A stretch of DNA of 35,882 nt from Lutibacter sp. Lineage in GTDB: Bacteria; Bacteroidota; Bacteroidia; Flavobacteriales; Flavobacteriaceae. Both the position numbers and the translations under genes were made by a program. This document shows, piece by piece, positions 17,783 to 26,303 of this stretch. Position 1 is the first letter of the stretch; each line of letters opens with the position of its first letter. The DNA lies in the NCBI GenBank assembly GCA_018054895.1, contig JAGPIQ010000011.1:1-35882 (forward strand), given 5' to 3'. The notes beneath the pieces are model-generated. The model saw nothing but the letters and a program-made list of their open reading frames with translations, ran no database searches and was not told the DNA's origin.

Positions 17783-19042
17783 ATGAAAACAACACAACTT
17801 TATCCACTTTTTTTAGAGTGTTCCTCCGTAGATACTGATACTCGAAAAATTAGAAAAAACAGTATTTTCTTCGCCCTAAAAGGTGATAATTTTAATGGAA
17901 ATTCGTACGCTCTTGAAGCATTAAAGTTAGGCGCTAAATATGCTGTTGTTGATGAAGAATCCTATAGCAACCATCCAAATATAATATTGGTTAATGATTG
18001 CTTAACTGCACTACAACAATTAGCCAACATTCATAGAAAAACACTAAGAACACCTATTATTTCACTTACTGGAAGCAATGGAAAAACGACCACCAAGGAA
18101 TTAATAAATACTGTTCTTTCAAAGAGATATAAAACTGTAGCCACCATAGGAAATTTAAATAATCATATTGGAGTTCCATTAACATTACTTTCTATGACTG
18201 AGTCTACAGAAATAGGAATTGTTGAAATGGGCGCCAATCATTTAAAAGAAATTGAACTTCTATGTAGTATTGCCGAACCTAATTACGGTTATATTACCAA
18301 TTTTGGAAAAGCACACTTAGAAGGTTTTGGCAGCGTTGAAGGTGTTGTAAAAGCAAAATCAGAGTTGTATGATTCCTTAAGAAAAAACAACGGAATAGCA
18401 TTTATAAATACCGATGATGAAAAGCAAGTAAACCAATCTAAAGAAATTGAATGTGTAAATTTTAATGGCGCTGAAATTATTTTTTTAGAAGCCAATCCTT
18501 TTGTAAAAGTCCAATATAAAGATACTGTAATAACAAGTCAGCTTATAGGGAAATATAACTATAACAATATTGCCGTAGCAATTGCTATAGGTGCTTATTT
18601 CGACATTACAATTAATTTGATAAAAGAAGGGATTGAAAATTATATTCCATCAAACAATCGCTCTCAAATTATTGAAAAAGATAGTAATAAAATTATAATG
18701 GATGCATACAATGCTAACCCAAGTAGTATGACTGCTGCACTTGAAAACTTTCAACAATTAGATAGCGATAATAAAATAGCTCTTTTAGGAGATATGTTTG
18801 AGCTTGGTAATGAAAGTGCTGCTGAACATCAAAAAATAGCAGAAATAGCGACTAACTCTAATTTTAACGAGGTGTATTTAATAGGAAAAGCATTTTCTAC
18901 AACGAATGTAAAAAATGCTTTTATATATGATAGTTTTGAATCTTTTAAAAATTCAAAAGAAAAATTAGCTTTTTCAAATGCCACTATTTTAATAAAAGGC
19001 AGCAGAGGAATGGCTTTAGAACGAATTCTAGATTTATTTTGA
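17783..19042 (+). CDS. murF: UDP-N-acetylmuramoyl-tripeptide--D-alanyl-D-alanine ligase
   Basis: MurF adds D-Ala-D-Ala to the UDP-MurNAc tripeptide, the last cytoplasmic step of the peptidoglycan precursor. The 419-residue protein (start ATG 17783) has an N-terminal Mur ligase domain (D-T-R-K-I near 19-23, then F-F-A-L-K-G-D), and the ATP-binding loop T-G-S-N-G-K-T-T-T at 96-104 with K101. The central domain shows G-N-L-N-N-H-I-G-V-P and E-M-G-A-N-H. The C-terminal domain contains D-A-Y-N-A-N-P-S-S-M and ends K-G-S-R-G-M-A-L-E-R. These are MurF rather than MurE motifs. The gene stands alone, away from a dcw cluster. It is separated from gldJ by a terminator and overlaps the sugar kinase gene tail to tail by 9 bp. 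Confidence 0.95.
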   Translation: MKTTQLYPLFLECSSVDTDTRKIRKNSIFFALKGDNFNGNSYALEALKLGAKYAVVDEESYSNHPNIILVNDCLTALQQLANIHRKTLRTPIISLTGSNGKTTTKELINTVLSKRYKTVATIGNLNNHIGVPLTLLSMTESTEIGIVEMGANHLKEIELLCSIAEPNYGYITNFGKAHLEGFGSVEGVVKAKSELYDSLRKNNGIAFINTDDEKQVNQSKEIECVNFNGAEIIFLEANPFVKVQYKDTVITSQLIGKYNYNNIAVAIAIGAYFDITINLIKEGIENYIPSNNRSQIIEKDSNKIIMDAYNANPSSMTAALENFQQLDSDNKIALLGDMFELGNESAAEHQKIAEIATNSNFNEVYLIGKAFSTTNVKNAFIYDSFESFKNSKEKLAFSNATILIKGSRGMALERILDLF

Positions 19043-19888
19043 TTTCAACTTTTCTTGGTGAAATTCAATTAAACCATCTATGGGCCTTCTGACAATTTTT
19101 CCTAAAACAATTTTGTAATAGTTGGCTACATCTTCAATAATATCCTTACCAAAGAAAGCAATAGATCCAACAAAATGTACTGGAACTTCTTCGCATTCTT
19201 TATAGGTTAAAATTCTATTTTTAAAGAACTCAACAATACCTGCTCTAAGTACTTTATTAAAATAAGCGGTACGCTCATTTTTTAATAAAAACTCAGCAAA
19301 TGTTGCTAAATATGCATTGGGATTTTCTTCTTTATAGATATTTCTTTTAATGGTATCAGCCGCTAACTCATATTGCTGTTCAAAAAGCTTAGCTTCTTTA
19401 CTAGGCATTTTACCATAATAATAATCTTGGATTAATTTTTTTCCAAAATAATTACCACTGGCTTCATCCATTAAAATATACCCTAATGAAGGTACTCTAA
19501 CCTCTACATCATGGCCATCAAAATAGGAACTATTAGATCCAGTTCCTAGAATACAAACAATTCCTGGCTGAGTTGTTACTGCATATACAGCAGCAAAAGT
19601 ATCTTCTTTAACTACAACTTTAGCATTTATAAAAAATGATTCAAATATGGACTTTAAAAGCACTGTCATTCTTTCAGTACCGCAACCGGCACCGTAAAAA
19701 TAAACTTCAGTAATTTCATCTTTACAACTCGAAATCTCCTTGTTTTCATTTAGCCGAAATAAAATAGCTTCAGCATTTAAAATCTCTGGATTTAAACCAT
19801 TTGTTCTTGTTTTAAAAACCTGGTCTCCAGATTTATCTAAACAAATCCAATCGGCTTTAGTCGAACCACCATCTGATATTAGAATCAT
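19034..19888 (-). CDS. BadF-type N-acetylglucosamine kinase-like sugar kinase
   Basis: This 284-residue protein has the ASKHA ATPase fold of the BadF/BadG/BcrA/BcrD and N-acetylglucosamine kinase group. It shows the phosphate-1 motif S-D-G-G-S-T-K-A-D-W (5-14), a probable catalytic aspartate D96 in V-K-E-D-T-F-A-A, and the phosphate-2 motif I-L-G-T-G-S-N-S (113-120). Benzoyl-CoA reductase partners are absent, so a sugar kinase acting on GlcNAc, MurNAc or glucosamine, perhaps in cell-wall sugar recycling, is the likelier reading. Substrate specificity cannot be read from the sequence. It is the third gene after pfkA and gapA (24 bp from gapA), and its 3' end overlaps that of murF by 9 bp in convergent orientation. 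Confidence 0.82.
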   Translation of the reverse strand: MILISDGGSTKADWICLDKSGDQVFKTRTNGLNPEILNAEAILFRLNENKEISSCKDEITEVYFYGAGCGTERMTVLLKSIFESFFINAKVVVKEDTFAAVYAVTTQPGIVCILGTGSNSSYFDGHDVEVRVPSLGYILMDEASGNYFGKKLIQDYYYGKMPSKEAKLFEQQYELAADTIKRNIYKEENPNAYLATFAEFLLKNERTAYFNKVLRAGIVEFFKNRILTYKECEEVPVHFVGSIAFFGKDIIEDVANYYKIVLGKIVRRPIDGLIEFHQEKLKSK

Positions 19889-19912
19889 TTTTTATAGTAT
19901 AAATTTAATTAA

Positions 19913-20932
<1,020 letters not shown>

Positions 20933-20947
20933 TTAATATTCAATTAT

Positions 20948-21934
20948 TTATACTGATGTTATATCAGCCACTTTTAGTAATTCTTTATTTATATCGTGGT
21001 TCATTTTAATAGCTTTATTAAGGCCAACAGTTGTTACATGGTTATTTGTAATTCCAACCATAACACCTGTGGTTCTATCTAATAAAGCTTCCACTGCTGC
21101 AACTCCTAACCTACTCGCTAGAACTCTGTCGTAACAACTTGGTGATCCACCTCTTTGCATGTGTCCTAATACTGAAACTCTGATATCATAAAACGGATAT
21201 TTTTCTTTGATATAGTCTCCTAATTCAAATACAGTTTTACCTATTTTATCTCCTTCAGAAACCACAACAATGCTTGATGTTTTTCCTTTTTCTCTACTTT
21301 TATCTAATGATTCAACCAATCTATCTAACCCCAAATTTTTCTCTGGAATCAAAATTTCTTCAGCACCAGCGCCAATTCCAGCGTTTAATGCAATAAATCC
21401 AGCATCACGTCCCATTACTTCAATAAAGAATAATCGGTTATGTGAACTTGCTGTATCTCTAATTTTATCAATTACTTCAACAACTGTATTTAATGCGGTA
21501 TCATAACCAATGGTATTGTCTGTTCCGTAAATATCATTATCAATAGTTCCTGGAATACCAACAACTGGAAAATTAAATTCTTCAATAAATTTTAATCCTC
21601 CCGTAAAAGTTCCATCACCACCAATAACAATTAAAGCTCCTATTCCTGCATTTGTTAAATTTTCATACGCTTTAATTCTTCCTTCTTTTGTTCTAAATTC
21701 TTGCGAACGCGCTGACTTTAAAATAGTACCTCCTTTATTAATAATATTACTAACTTGACGCGCTCCAAGTGTTTCAAAATCCCCTGTAATCAACCCCTCA
21801 TATCCTTGATAAACTCCTACACACTCTACATTATAATACGTACAAGCTCTAACAACTGCACGTATTGCTGCATTCATTCCAGGAGCATCTCCCCCAGAAG
21901 TCAAAACTGCTATCTTCTTAATTTGTTCCTTCAT
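20948..21934 (-). CDS. pfkA: ATP-dependent 6-phosphofructokinase
   Basis: The enzyme phosphorylates fructose 6-phosphate, committing sugar to glycolysis. The 328-residue protein matches the bacterial PfkA type throughout: T-S-G-G-D-A-P-G-M-N (12-21) for nucleotide binding, I-G-G-D-G-T (104-109), catalytic D132 in P-G-T-I-D-N-D, and the substrate motif M-G-R-D-A-G-F (174-180). The glycine after G-G-D at 107 is the residue found in ATP-using enzymes; pyrophosphate-dependent forms have aspartate there. It is the first gene of a pfkA-gapA-sugar kinase operon. A perfect flavobacterial -7 element lies 17 nt upstream of the ATG. To its right is the terminator of the maltodextrin locus, so it has its own promoter although the functions connect. 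Confidence 0.96.
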   Translation of the reverse strand: MKEQIKKIAVLTSGGDAPGMNAAIRAVVRACTYYNVECVGVYQGYEGLITGDFETLGARQVSNIINKGGTILKSARSQEFRTKEGRIKAYENLTNAGIGALIVIGGDGTFTGGLKFIEEFNFPVVGIPGTIDNDIYGTDNTIGYDTALNTVVEVIDKIRDTASSHNRLFFIEVMGRDAGFIALNAGIGAGAEEILIPEKNLGLDRLVESLDKSREKGKTSSIVVVSEGDKIGKTVFELGDYIKEKYPFYDIRVSVLGHMQRGGSPSCYDRVLASRLGVAAVEALLDRTTGVMVGITNNHVTTVGLNKAIKMNHDINKELLKVADITSV

Positions 21935-21951
21935 TCTTTAAAATTATATTC

Positions 21952-21959
21952 CAAAGGTA
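21952..21959 (-). promoter_or_regulatory. Putative -7 promoter element of pfkA
   Basis: On the - strand the sequence TACCTTTG matches the Bacteroidota sigma -7 consensus TAnnTTTG exactly and ends 17 nt before the pfkA ATG, implying a leader of roughly 10 nt. I see no good TTG-type -33 element at the usual 19-21 nt spacing (the nearest TTG is 28 nt away), so the call rests on the -7 box and its position. Confidence 0.45.
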
Positions 21960-22142
21960 CTTTTTACAGCCTATTTTTCCTAAAATTCAAGTTGTTTTCA
22001 ACTAAAACGATTTCGGTAAAAATAGTGCTTAAATCACCTTTTATTCAGCATATTAAATAAATTATTAGTTTTTAAAATGTTAACAAAAATAACAATTTAA
22101 ACTCCAATTTATAAATATAATGAAACAATCCTACATTCAACT

Positions 22143-22170
22143 AAAAAACTCCCAAATTTGGGAGTTTTTT
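22143..22170. terminator. Perfect palindromic terminator closing the maltodextrin locus
   Basis: A perfect 28-bp palindrome (AAAAAACTCCCAAA joined to its complement) forms a stem with a CTCCC/GGGAG core, an A-run on one side and a T-run on the other, so it can terminate on both strands. It lies 47 bp beyond the stop codon of the last GH13 gene (- strand) and about 210 bp upstream of pfkA. The remaining part of the 21935-22216 spacer is A/T-rich, with no further gene. Confidence 0.9.
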
Positions 22171-22216
22171 AATAGTTAGATTGTCAATTAAAGACAACTG
22201 ATTCGCTTTAAGTTAC

Positions 22217-24091
22217 TTAATTAACCTTAAAAATAAATGATGTTAGGGTATCTAATTCAATATTAAAAAATCCAACTCCATCTTTAACAATCAGTTCAGT
22301 AGTCTGTTTTTTATACAATTGATCTTGTAATTTATACTTACCGTCTGCTAATTTCCATTGTTGAATTATTGATGGTGGAATTTGAAGATCCAAATCATAA
22401 TTGACCAAGGTATCAAAATTGGCTACAACTATTAATTTTTCATTTTCAGACCAACGTACAAACGAAAATACTTTATGTGAATAATTAGGTAGTTTTTCAC
22501 GATTATAACTATGAATTTCAGCATAATTCCCCATTAAAGCTTCACTATGGATGGTAAAATTTAATAAGCGTTTGTAAAAATCGCGTAATTCCTTTTCTTC
22601 TGAAGTTGATTTCCCTCCATCAAACTTTTTATTGTTTAACCAACGTTGATGTGTTGGAACTCCAATATAATCGAATATTGAAGTTCTGCTTGGTGAACCA
22701 AATCCTGCTTTTTCGGCACCAGGCTCTCCTACTTCTTGTCCAAAATAAATCATAGTTGGTGACGTACTTATAGTTGCTGAAACCACCATTGCTGGTTTTC
22801 CTTTTTCAGCTGAACCTGCAAATTCTGGACTTGCAATACGTTGCTCATCATGATTTTCTAAAAAGTGCAACATATTATGCTCAATATCCGCTTTGTAATC
22901 TTGAATTCCAATAATATGATCTGTCCATCCATGACCTTGCATTATGTGTTTTATAGTATCATATAACGCTACTTTATCATATAAATAATCCATTTTTCCT
23001 TTGCGAATATAATCTCTGTACATATCTGGATTATACACTTCTGCCAATAAAAAAGCTGATGGATTTTTCATTTTTATAGAAGAATTCATATAGCTCCAAA
23101 ATTCTACAGGCACCATTTCTGCCATATCATACCGAAATCCGTCCACACCTTTTGCAGTCCAATACAGAGCAATATCTCTAAATTTCACCCAAGAACTTGG
23201 TACTTTTTTATCTTTCCAAAACTTAAAATGTTCTTTGTAATCTTTGGTATCAAAACCTTCTGGCAAAGCCTCAAAATCGTTATGCCCATCCGGACTAACT
23301 CCGTAATTTATTTTTACCGTTTCGTACCAATCGTTCACATCAGGACGTGAAGCTCGTGACCCATTCCCAGTCCATTTTGCAGGATTTTCATTAAATAATC
23401 CATTTGCTAAAGGATGCTTTTCACCACCTAATGGTAAATAACCATCTCTCCATTCGGGAACTTGAAATGCTTCCCCTGGGTTATAATAAAAATTATTATT
23501 TACATCGTATTGTTTTGTTTTATCATCAGTTGCACCAAAAGGCTCAGCTCCTTTCGGAGTGGATTTACCTTCGTAGTTACGGGCTACATGATTTGGAACA
23601 ATATCGATAATTACCTTCATTCCTATTTTATGAGTACGCGTAATTAAGGCTTCAAACTCTTCTAGACGGTTTTCAACATTTACAGCCAAATCTGGATTTA
23701 CATTGTAATAATCTTTCACTGCATACGGTGAACCTGCACGGCCTTTTACAATATCTGGATCGTCATTTGAAATTCCAAATTCGGTATAATCTGTAATTAC
23801 ATCATGGTGCGGAACGCCTGTGTACCAAATATACGTTACCCCTAAATCTTTAATTTCTTGAAGTGCTTTTTCGGTAAAATCGTTAAACTTTCCAACGCCA
23901 TTTTCTTCAATAGTTCCCCAAGGTTTATTCGTTGTGTTTGTATTTCCAAACAAACGTGTAAAAACCTGATAAACAACTTCCTTGTGATTTTTTTTAAGAT
24001 CCTTCATTTTCTGCTCTTCCTTTTTTTCTTGATTGCAAGCCGCTAAAATAATAAATAGACTTGCAAAAACTCCTATTATTGTTTTTTTCAT
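22217..24091 (-). CDS. GH13 alpha-amylase-family lipoprotein
   Basis: This is a 624-residue exported glycoside hydrolase acting on alpha-1,4-glucans. A lipoprotein signal ends I-L-A-A-C (C19), so it is anchored in the outer or inner membrane. The GH13 barrel shows all four conserved regions: D-I-V-P-N-H (163-168), G-V-D-G-F-R-Y-D with nucleophile D322, L-L-A-E-V-Y with acid/base E351, and L-E-N-H-D with D415. A C-terminal beta domain follows. The residues after the lipid cysteine (N-Q-E-K-K-E-E) are charged and include glutamates, somewhat like Bacteroidota surface export signals, so surface exposure is possible but not shown. It is the last gene of the locus, 10 bp after the GH97 gene. The exact product (maltose, longer oligosaccharides) cannot be told. 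Confidence 0.9.
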   Translation of the reverse strand: MKKTIIGVFASLFIILAACNQEKKEEQKMKDLKKNHKEVVYQVFTRLFGNTNTTNKPWGTIEENGVGKFNDFTEKALQEIKDLGVTYIWYTGVPHHDVITDYTEFGISNDDPDIVKGRAGSPYAVKDYYNVNPDLAVNVENRLEEFEALITRTHKIGMKVIIDIVPNHVARNYEGKSTPKGAEPFGATDDKTKQYDVNNNFYYNPGEAFQVPEWRDGYLPLGGEKHPLANGLFNENPAKWTGNGSRASRPDVNDWYETVKINYGVSPDGHNDFEALPEGFDTKDYKEHFKFWKDKKVPSSWVKFRDIALYWTAKGVDGFRYDMAEMVPVEFWSYMNSSIKMKNPSAFLLAEVYNPDMYRDYIRKGKMDYLYDKVALYDTIKHIMQGHGWTDHIIGIQDYKADIEHNMLHFLENHDEQRIASPEFAGSAEKGKPAMVVSATISTSPTMIYFGQEVGEPGAEKAGFGSPSRTSIFDYIGVPTHQRWLNNKKFDGGKSTSEEKELRDFYKRLLNFTIHSEALMGNYAEIHSYNREKLPNYSHKVFSFVRWSENEKLIVVANFDTLVNYDLDLQIPPSIIQQWKLADGKYKLQDQLYKKQTTELIVKDGVGFFNIELDTLTSFIFKVN

Positions 24092-24101
24092 GTGTTTATA
24101 T

Positions 24102-26222
24102 TTATTTTTTAATCAAACTTATAGCAAAACCTCCACCTGGAGCTAATTGCAAACTTTCTTTTGATTTATTAGTAATTTCTAATTTTCTAATATTTATGGA
24201 AGTCGGATTTTTATCCCAATCGGCATCTTTTCCGTCTTCATAAATAATAGCTTCGTATGTTGCTCCTTCATCTAAAAAACTGAAATCAATTTCCATTTTT
24301 CTAGCATTTTCATCCGTAATTCCACCTACAAACCAATTTTCTGAAGTTCTTTCTTTTCTGGCAATGGTCACAAAATCACCCACTTCACCGTTCAAAACGT
24401 TGGTTTGTTTCCAATCTACACCGACGTCTTTTATAAACTGAAACGCAGGATTTCCTTCATAATTTTCAATTAAATCCGCCGCCATTTGAACAGGACTATA
24501 AATTACCACATACAACGCCAATTGTTGTGCAATAGTAGTATTTACCTGATTTTCCTTTTTCCACTTGTCAAATTTTATATCAAAAATACCAGGCGTATAA
24601 TCAATTGGCCCCGCTAACATGCGTGTAAAAGCAATAATTGGTAAATGTTCTGGAGGATTTCCACCATCGGTTGCCCAAGCGTTAAATTCTTGTCCACGTA
24701 GCCCTTCTCTAGAAATGGTATTGGGATAGGTTCTTCTTAACCCCGTATCTTTAATTGGCTCATGTGCATTAATGGCAACTTGGTATTTTGCCGCTTTTAT
24801 CACTGCATTGTTGTACTGATTTACCATATATTGCCCATGATGATATTCACCTTTTGGTAAAATTTTACCAACATAGCCTGTTTTTACGGAATGAATCCCT
24901 AAACTTTGCATTAAGGCATACGCCGTATCTTGTTGTTTTTCGTAGGTTTCAGTTGCTGCTGAAGTTTCATGATGCATTATAATTTCAACACCTTTTTCTT
25001 TACCATAACGTACCACTTCTTTTAAATCGTAATCTGAATACGGAGTTACAAAATCGAACACACCTTCTCTGTCTTCAAAACCAATCCAATGTTCCCAACC
25101 TGTATTCCAACCTTCAACCAAAACTGCTCCAATATTATTTTTTGAAGAAAAATCTATAAAAGCTTTTGCGTTTTCAGTAGTTGCTCCATGCTTCCCATGT
25201 GGTTTAGCTTCAGTAGTATGTGAGGTCATATCTTGTTGGGCACTCATATCCCAAGTCGATTTTCCTAAATGCATTTCCCACCAAATCCCCATATACTTTG
25301 TTGGTTTTACCCAAGAAGAAACATCTCCTAATTTATTTGGTTCATTTAAGTTTACAATTAATTTAGATTCAATTAAATCGCCTGCTTTTTCAGCAATTTG
25401 AATTGTTCTCCAAGGCGTTTCAAAAGGAACCGTTCTAACAACTTTGTAATCTCTATTTTCTGAACCGACTAAACCGCTTGTCATTGTAAAATTAGTAGTA
25501 TCCACTTTTAAAGTCATATCCGCATAATCAACCAAGGCAGCTTCATGAAAACTTAAATGCAAACCACTTTTAGTTTTCATAGTTACTGGTGTATTTACTG
25601 CATTATTAGGAATATATGTTTGTGCTAAATTTTCATGATTTGCAAATTGCAATGCATCAATTTTTGAAAAACTGGTTGTATTGAACAAATGCTCATAAAT
25701 ATCCCAATCGCCGGGAGTCCACCAAACTTTATGATCTCCTGTTAAATTGAACTGCGTATTCTCATCTGTAATAAATACTTCTTTTAAATTTTCTTGCTCA
25801 GGAAATTCATATCTAAACCCAATTCCATCATCAAAAACTCTAAAAATAATGTTTAGTTTTCTTTTTAAATTTGAAGTTTCTTGCAGCTCAACCTTTAGCT
25901 CGTTATAATTATTTACAACATCTAATTGTTCTCCCCAGGGCATTTGCCAAGTTTCATTAAAGGTTGAATTTGTTGTAGTTATTAATTCGAAATCTGCTAA
26001 TAATGCCGTTGTTTCTTTTAAATTAAAACCCATTGTTGAAGGTTTTATGACCTCTTCATCTTTATAACCCACCCAATAGGTTGGTTCTCCCTTTTCGGAT
26101 AATTTAAATTGGATTTTTATTTTAGAATTGGGTGATTTTACAACAGCCTCATAATCACTTTTAGTTGAACAAGATGCTAACACAACTGTAATTAGCAAAA
26201 CACTTAATTGTATATATTTCAT
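24102..26222 (-). CDS. GH97 alpha-glucosidase lipoprotein (SusB-like)
   Basis: This 706-residue enzyme removes glucose from the non-reducing ends of maltodextrins. It has a lipoprotein signal with lipobox L-A-S-C (C18), an N-terminal beta-sandwich (about 24-290), a catalytic barrel (about 300-590) and a C-terminal beta domain. Glutamates E419 (H-H-E-T-S), E488 (N-A-H-E-P) and E512 (R-G-Q-E-F) fall at the same spacing (69 and 24 residues) as E439, E508 and E532 of Bacteroides SusB. This puts it in the inverting, calcium-dependent branch rather than the retaining alpha-galactosidase branch. SusB is periplasmic. An 81-bp spacer with a palindromic repeat separates it from the upstream GH13 gene. 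Confidence 0.93.
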   Translation of the reverse strand: MKYIQLSVLLITVVLASCSTKSDYEAVVKSPNSKIKIQFKLSEKGEPTYWVGYKDEEVIKPSTMGFNLKETTALLADFELITTTNSTFNETWQMPWGEQLDVVNNYNELKVELQETSNLKRKLNIIFRVFDDGIGFRYEFPEQENLKEVFITDENTQFNLTGDHKVWWTPGDWDIYEHLFNTTSFSKIDALQFANHENLAQTYIPNNAVNTPVTMKTKSGLHLSFHEAALVDYADMTLKVDTTNFTMTSGLVGSENRDYKVVRTVPFETPWRTIQIAEKAGDLIESKLIVNLNEPNKLGDVSSWVKPTKYMGIWWEMHLGKSTWDMSAQQDMTSHTTEAKPHGKHGATTENAKAFIDFSSKNNIGAVLVEGWNTGWEHWIGFEDREGVFDFVTPYSDYDLKEVVRYGKEKGVEIIMHHETSAATETYEKQQDTAYALMQSLGIHSVKTGYVGKILPKGEYHHGQYMVNQYNNAVIKAAKYQVAINAHEPIKDTGLRRTYPNTISREGLRGQEFNAWATDGGNPPEHLPIIAFTRMLAGPIDYTPGIFDIKFDKWKKENQVNTTIAQQLALYVVIYSPVQMAADLIENYEGNPAFQFIKDVGVDWKQTNVLNGEVGDFVTIARKERTSENWFVGGITDENARKMEIDFSFLDEGATYEAIIYEDGKDADWDKNPTSINIRKLEITNKSKESLQLAPGGGFAISLIKK

Positions 26223-26251
26223 TTTAAACGCTTTTTATTTGTAATTCGGAT

Positions 26252-26293
26252 GAGACCCTGAAACAATCCCGATAACAATCGGGACAGGGTTAC
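26252..26293. repeat. REP-like palindromic element between two maltodextrin genes
   Basis: The spacer holds nested inverted repeats: TCCCGAT (26267-26273) pairs with ATCGGGA (26278-26284) around an AACA loop, and ACCCTG (26255-26260) pairs with CAGGGT (26285-26290) outside it, leaving a six-nt AAACAA bulge on one side. It is much more GC-rich than its surroundings. From memory, sequences of this kind with a CCCGAT...ATCGGG core are dispersed repeats in flavobacterial genomes. On the - strand transcript it would fold between the GH13 and GH97 coding regions. There is no T-run, so it is not a simple terminator. Confidence 0.7.
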
Positions 26294-26303
26294 GAAATCT
26301 AAT

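Noticed and set aside
17759-17783. GTG start for murF giving an eight-residue extension
   Set aside because: The GTG lies inside the gldJ terminator hairpin, and the ATG at 17783 gives the normal MurF N-terminus.
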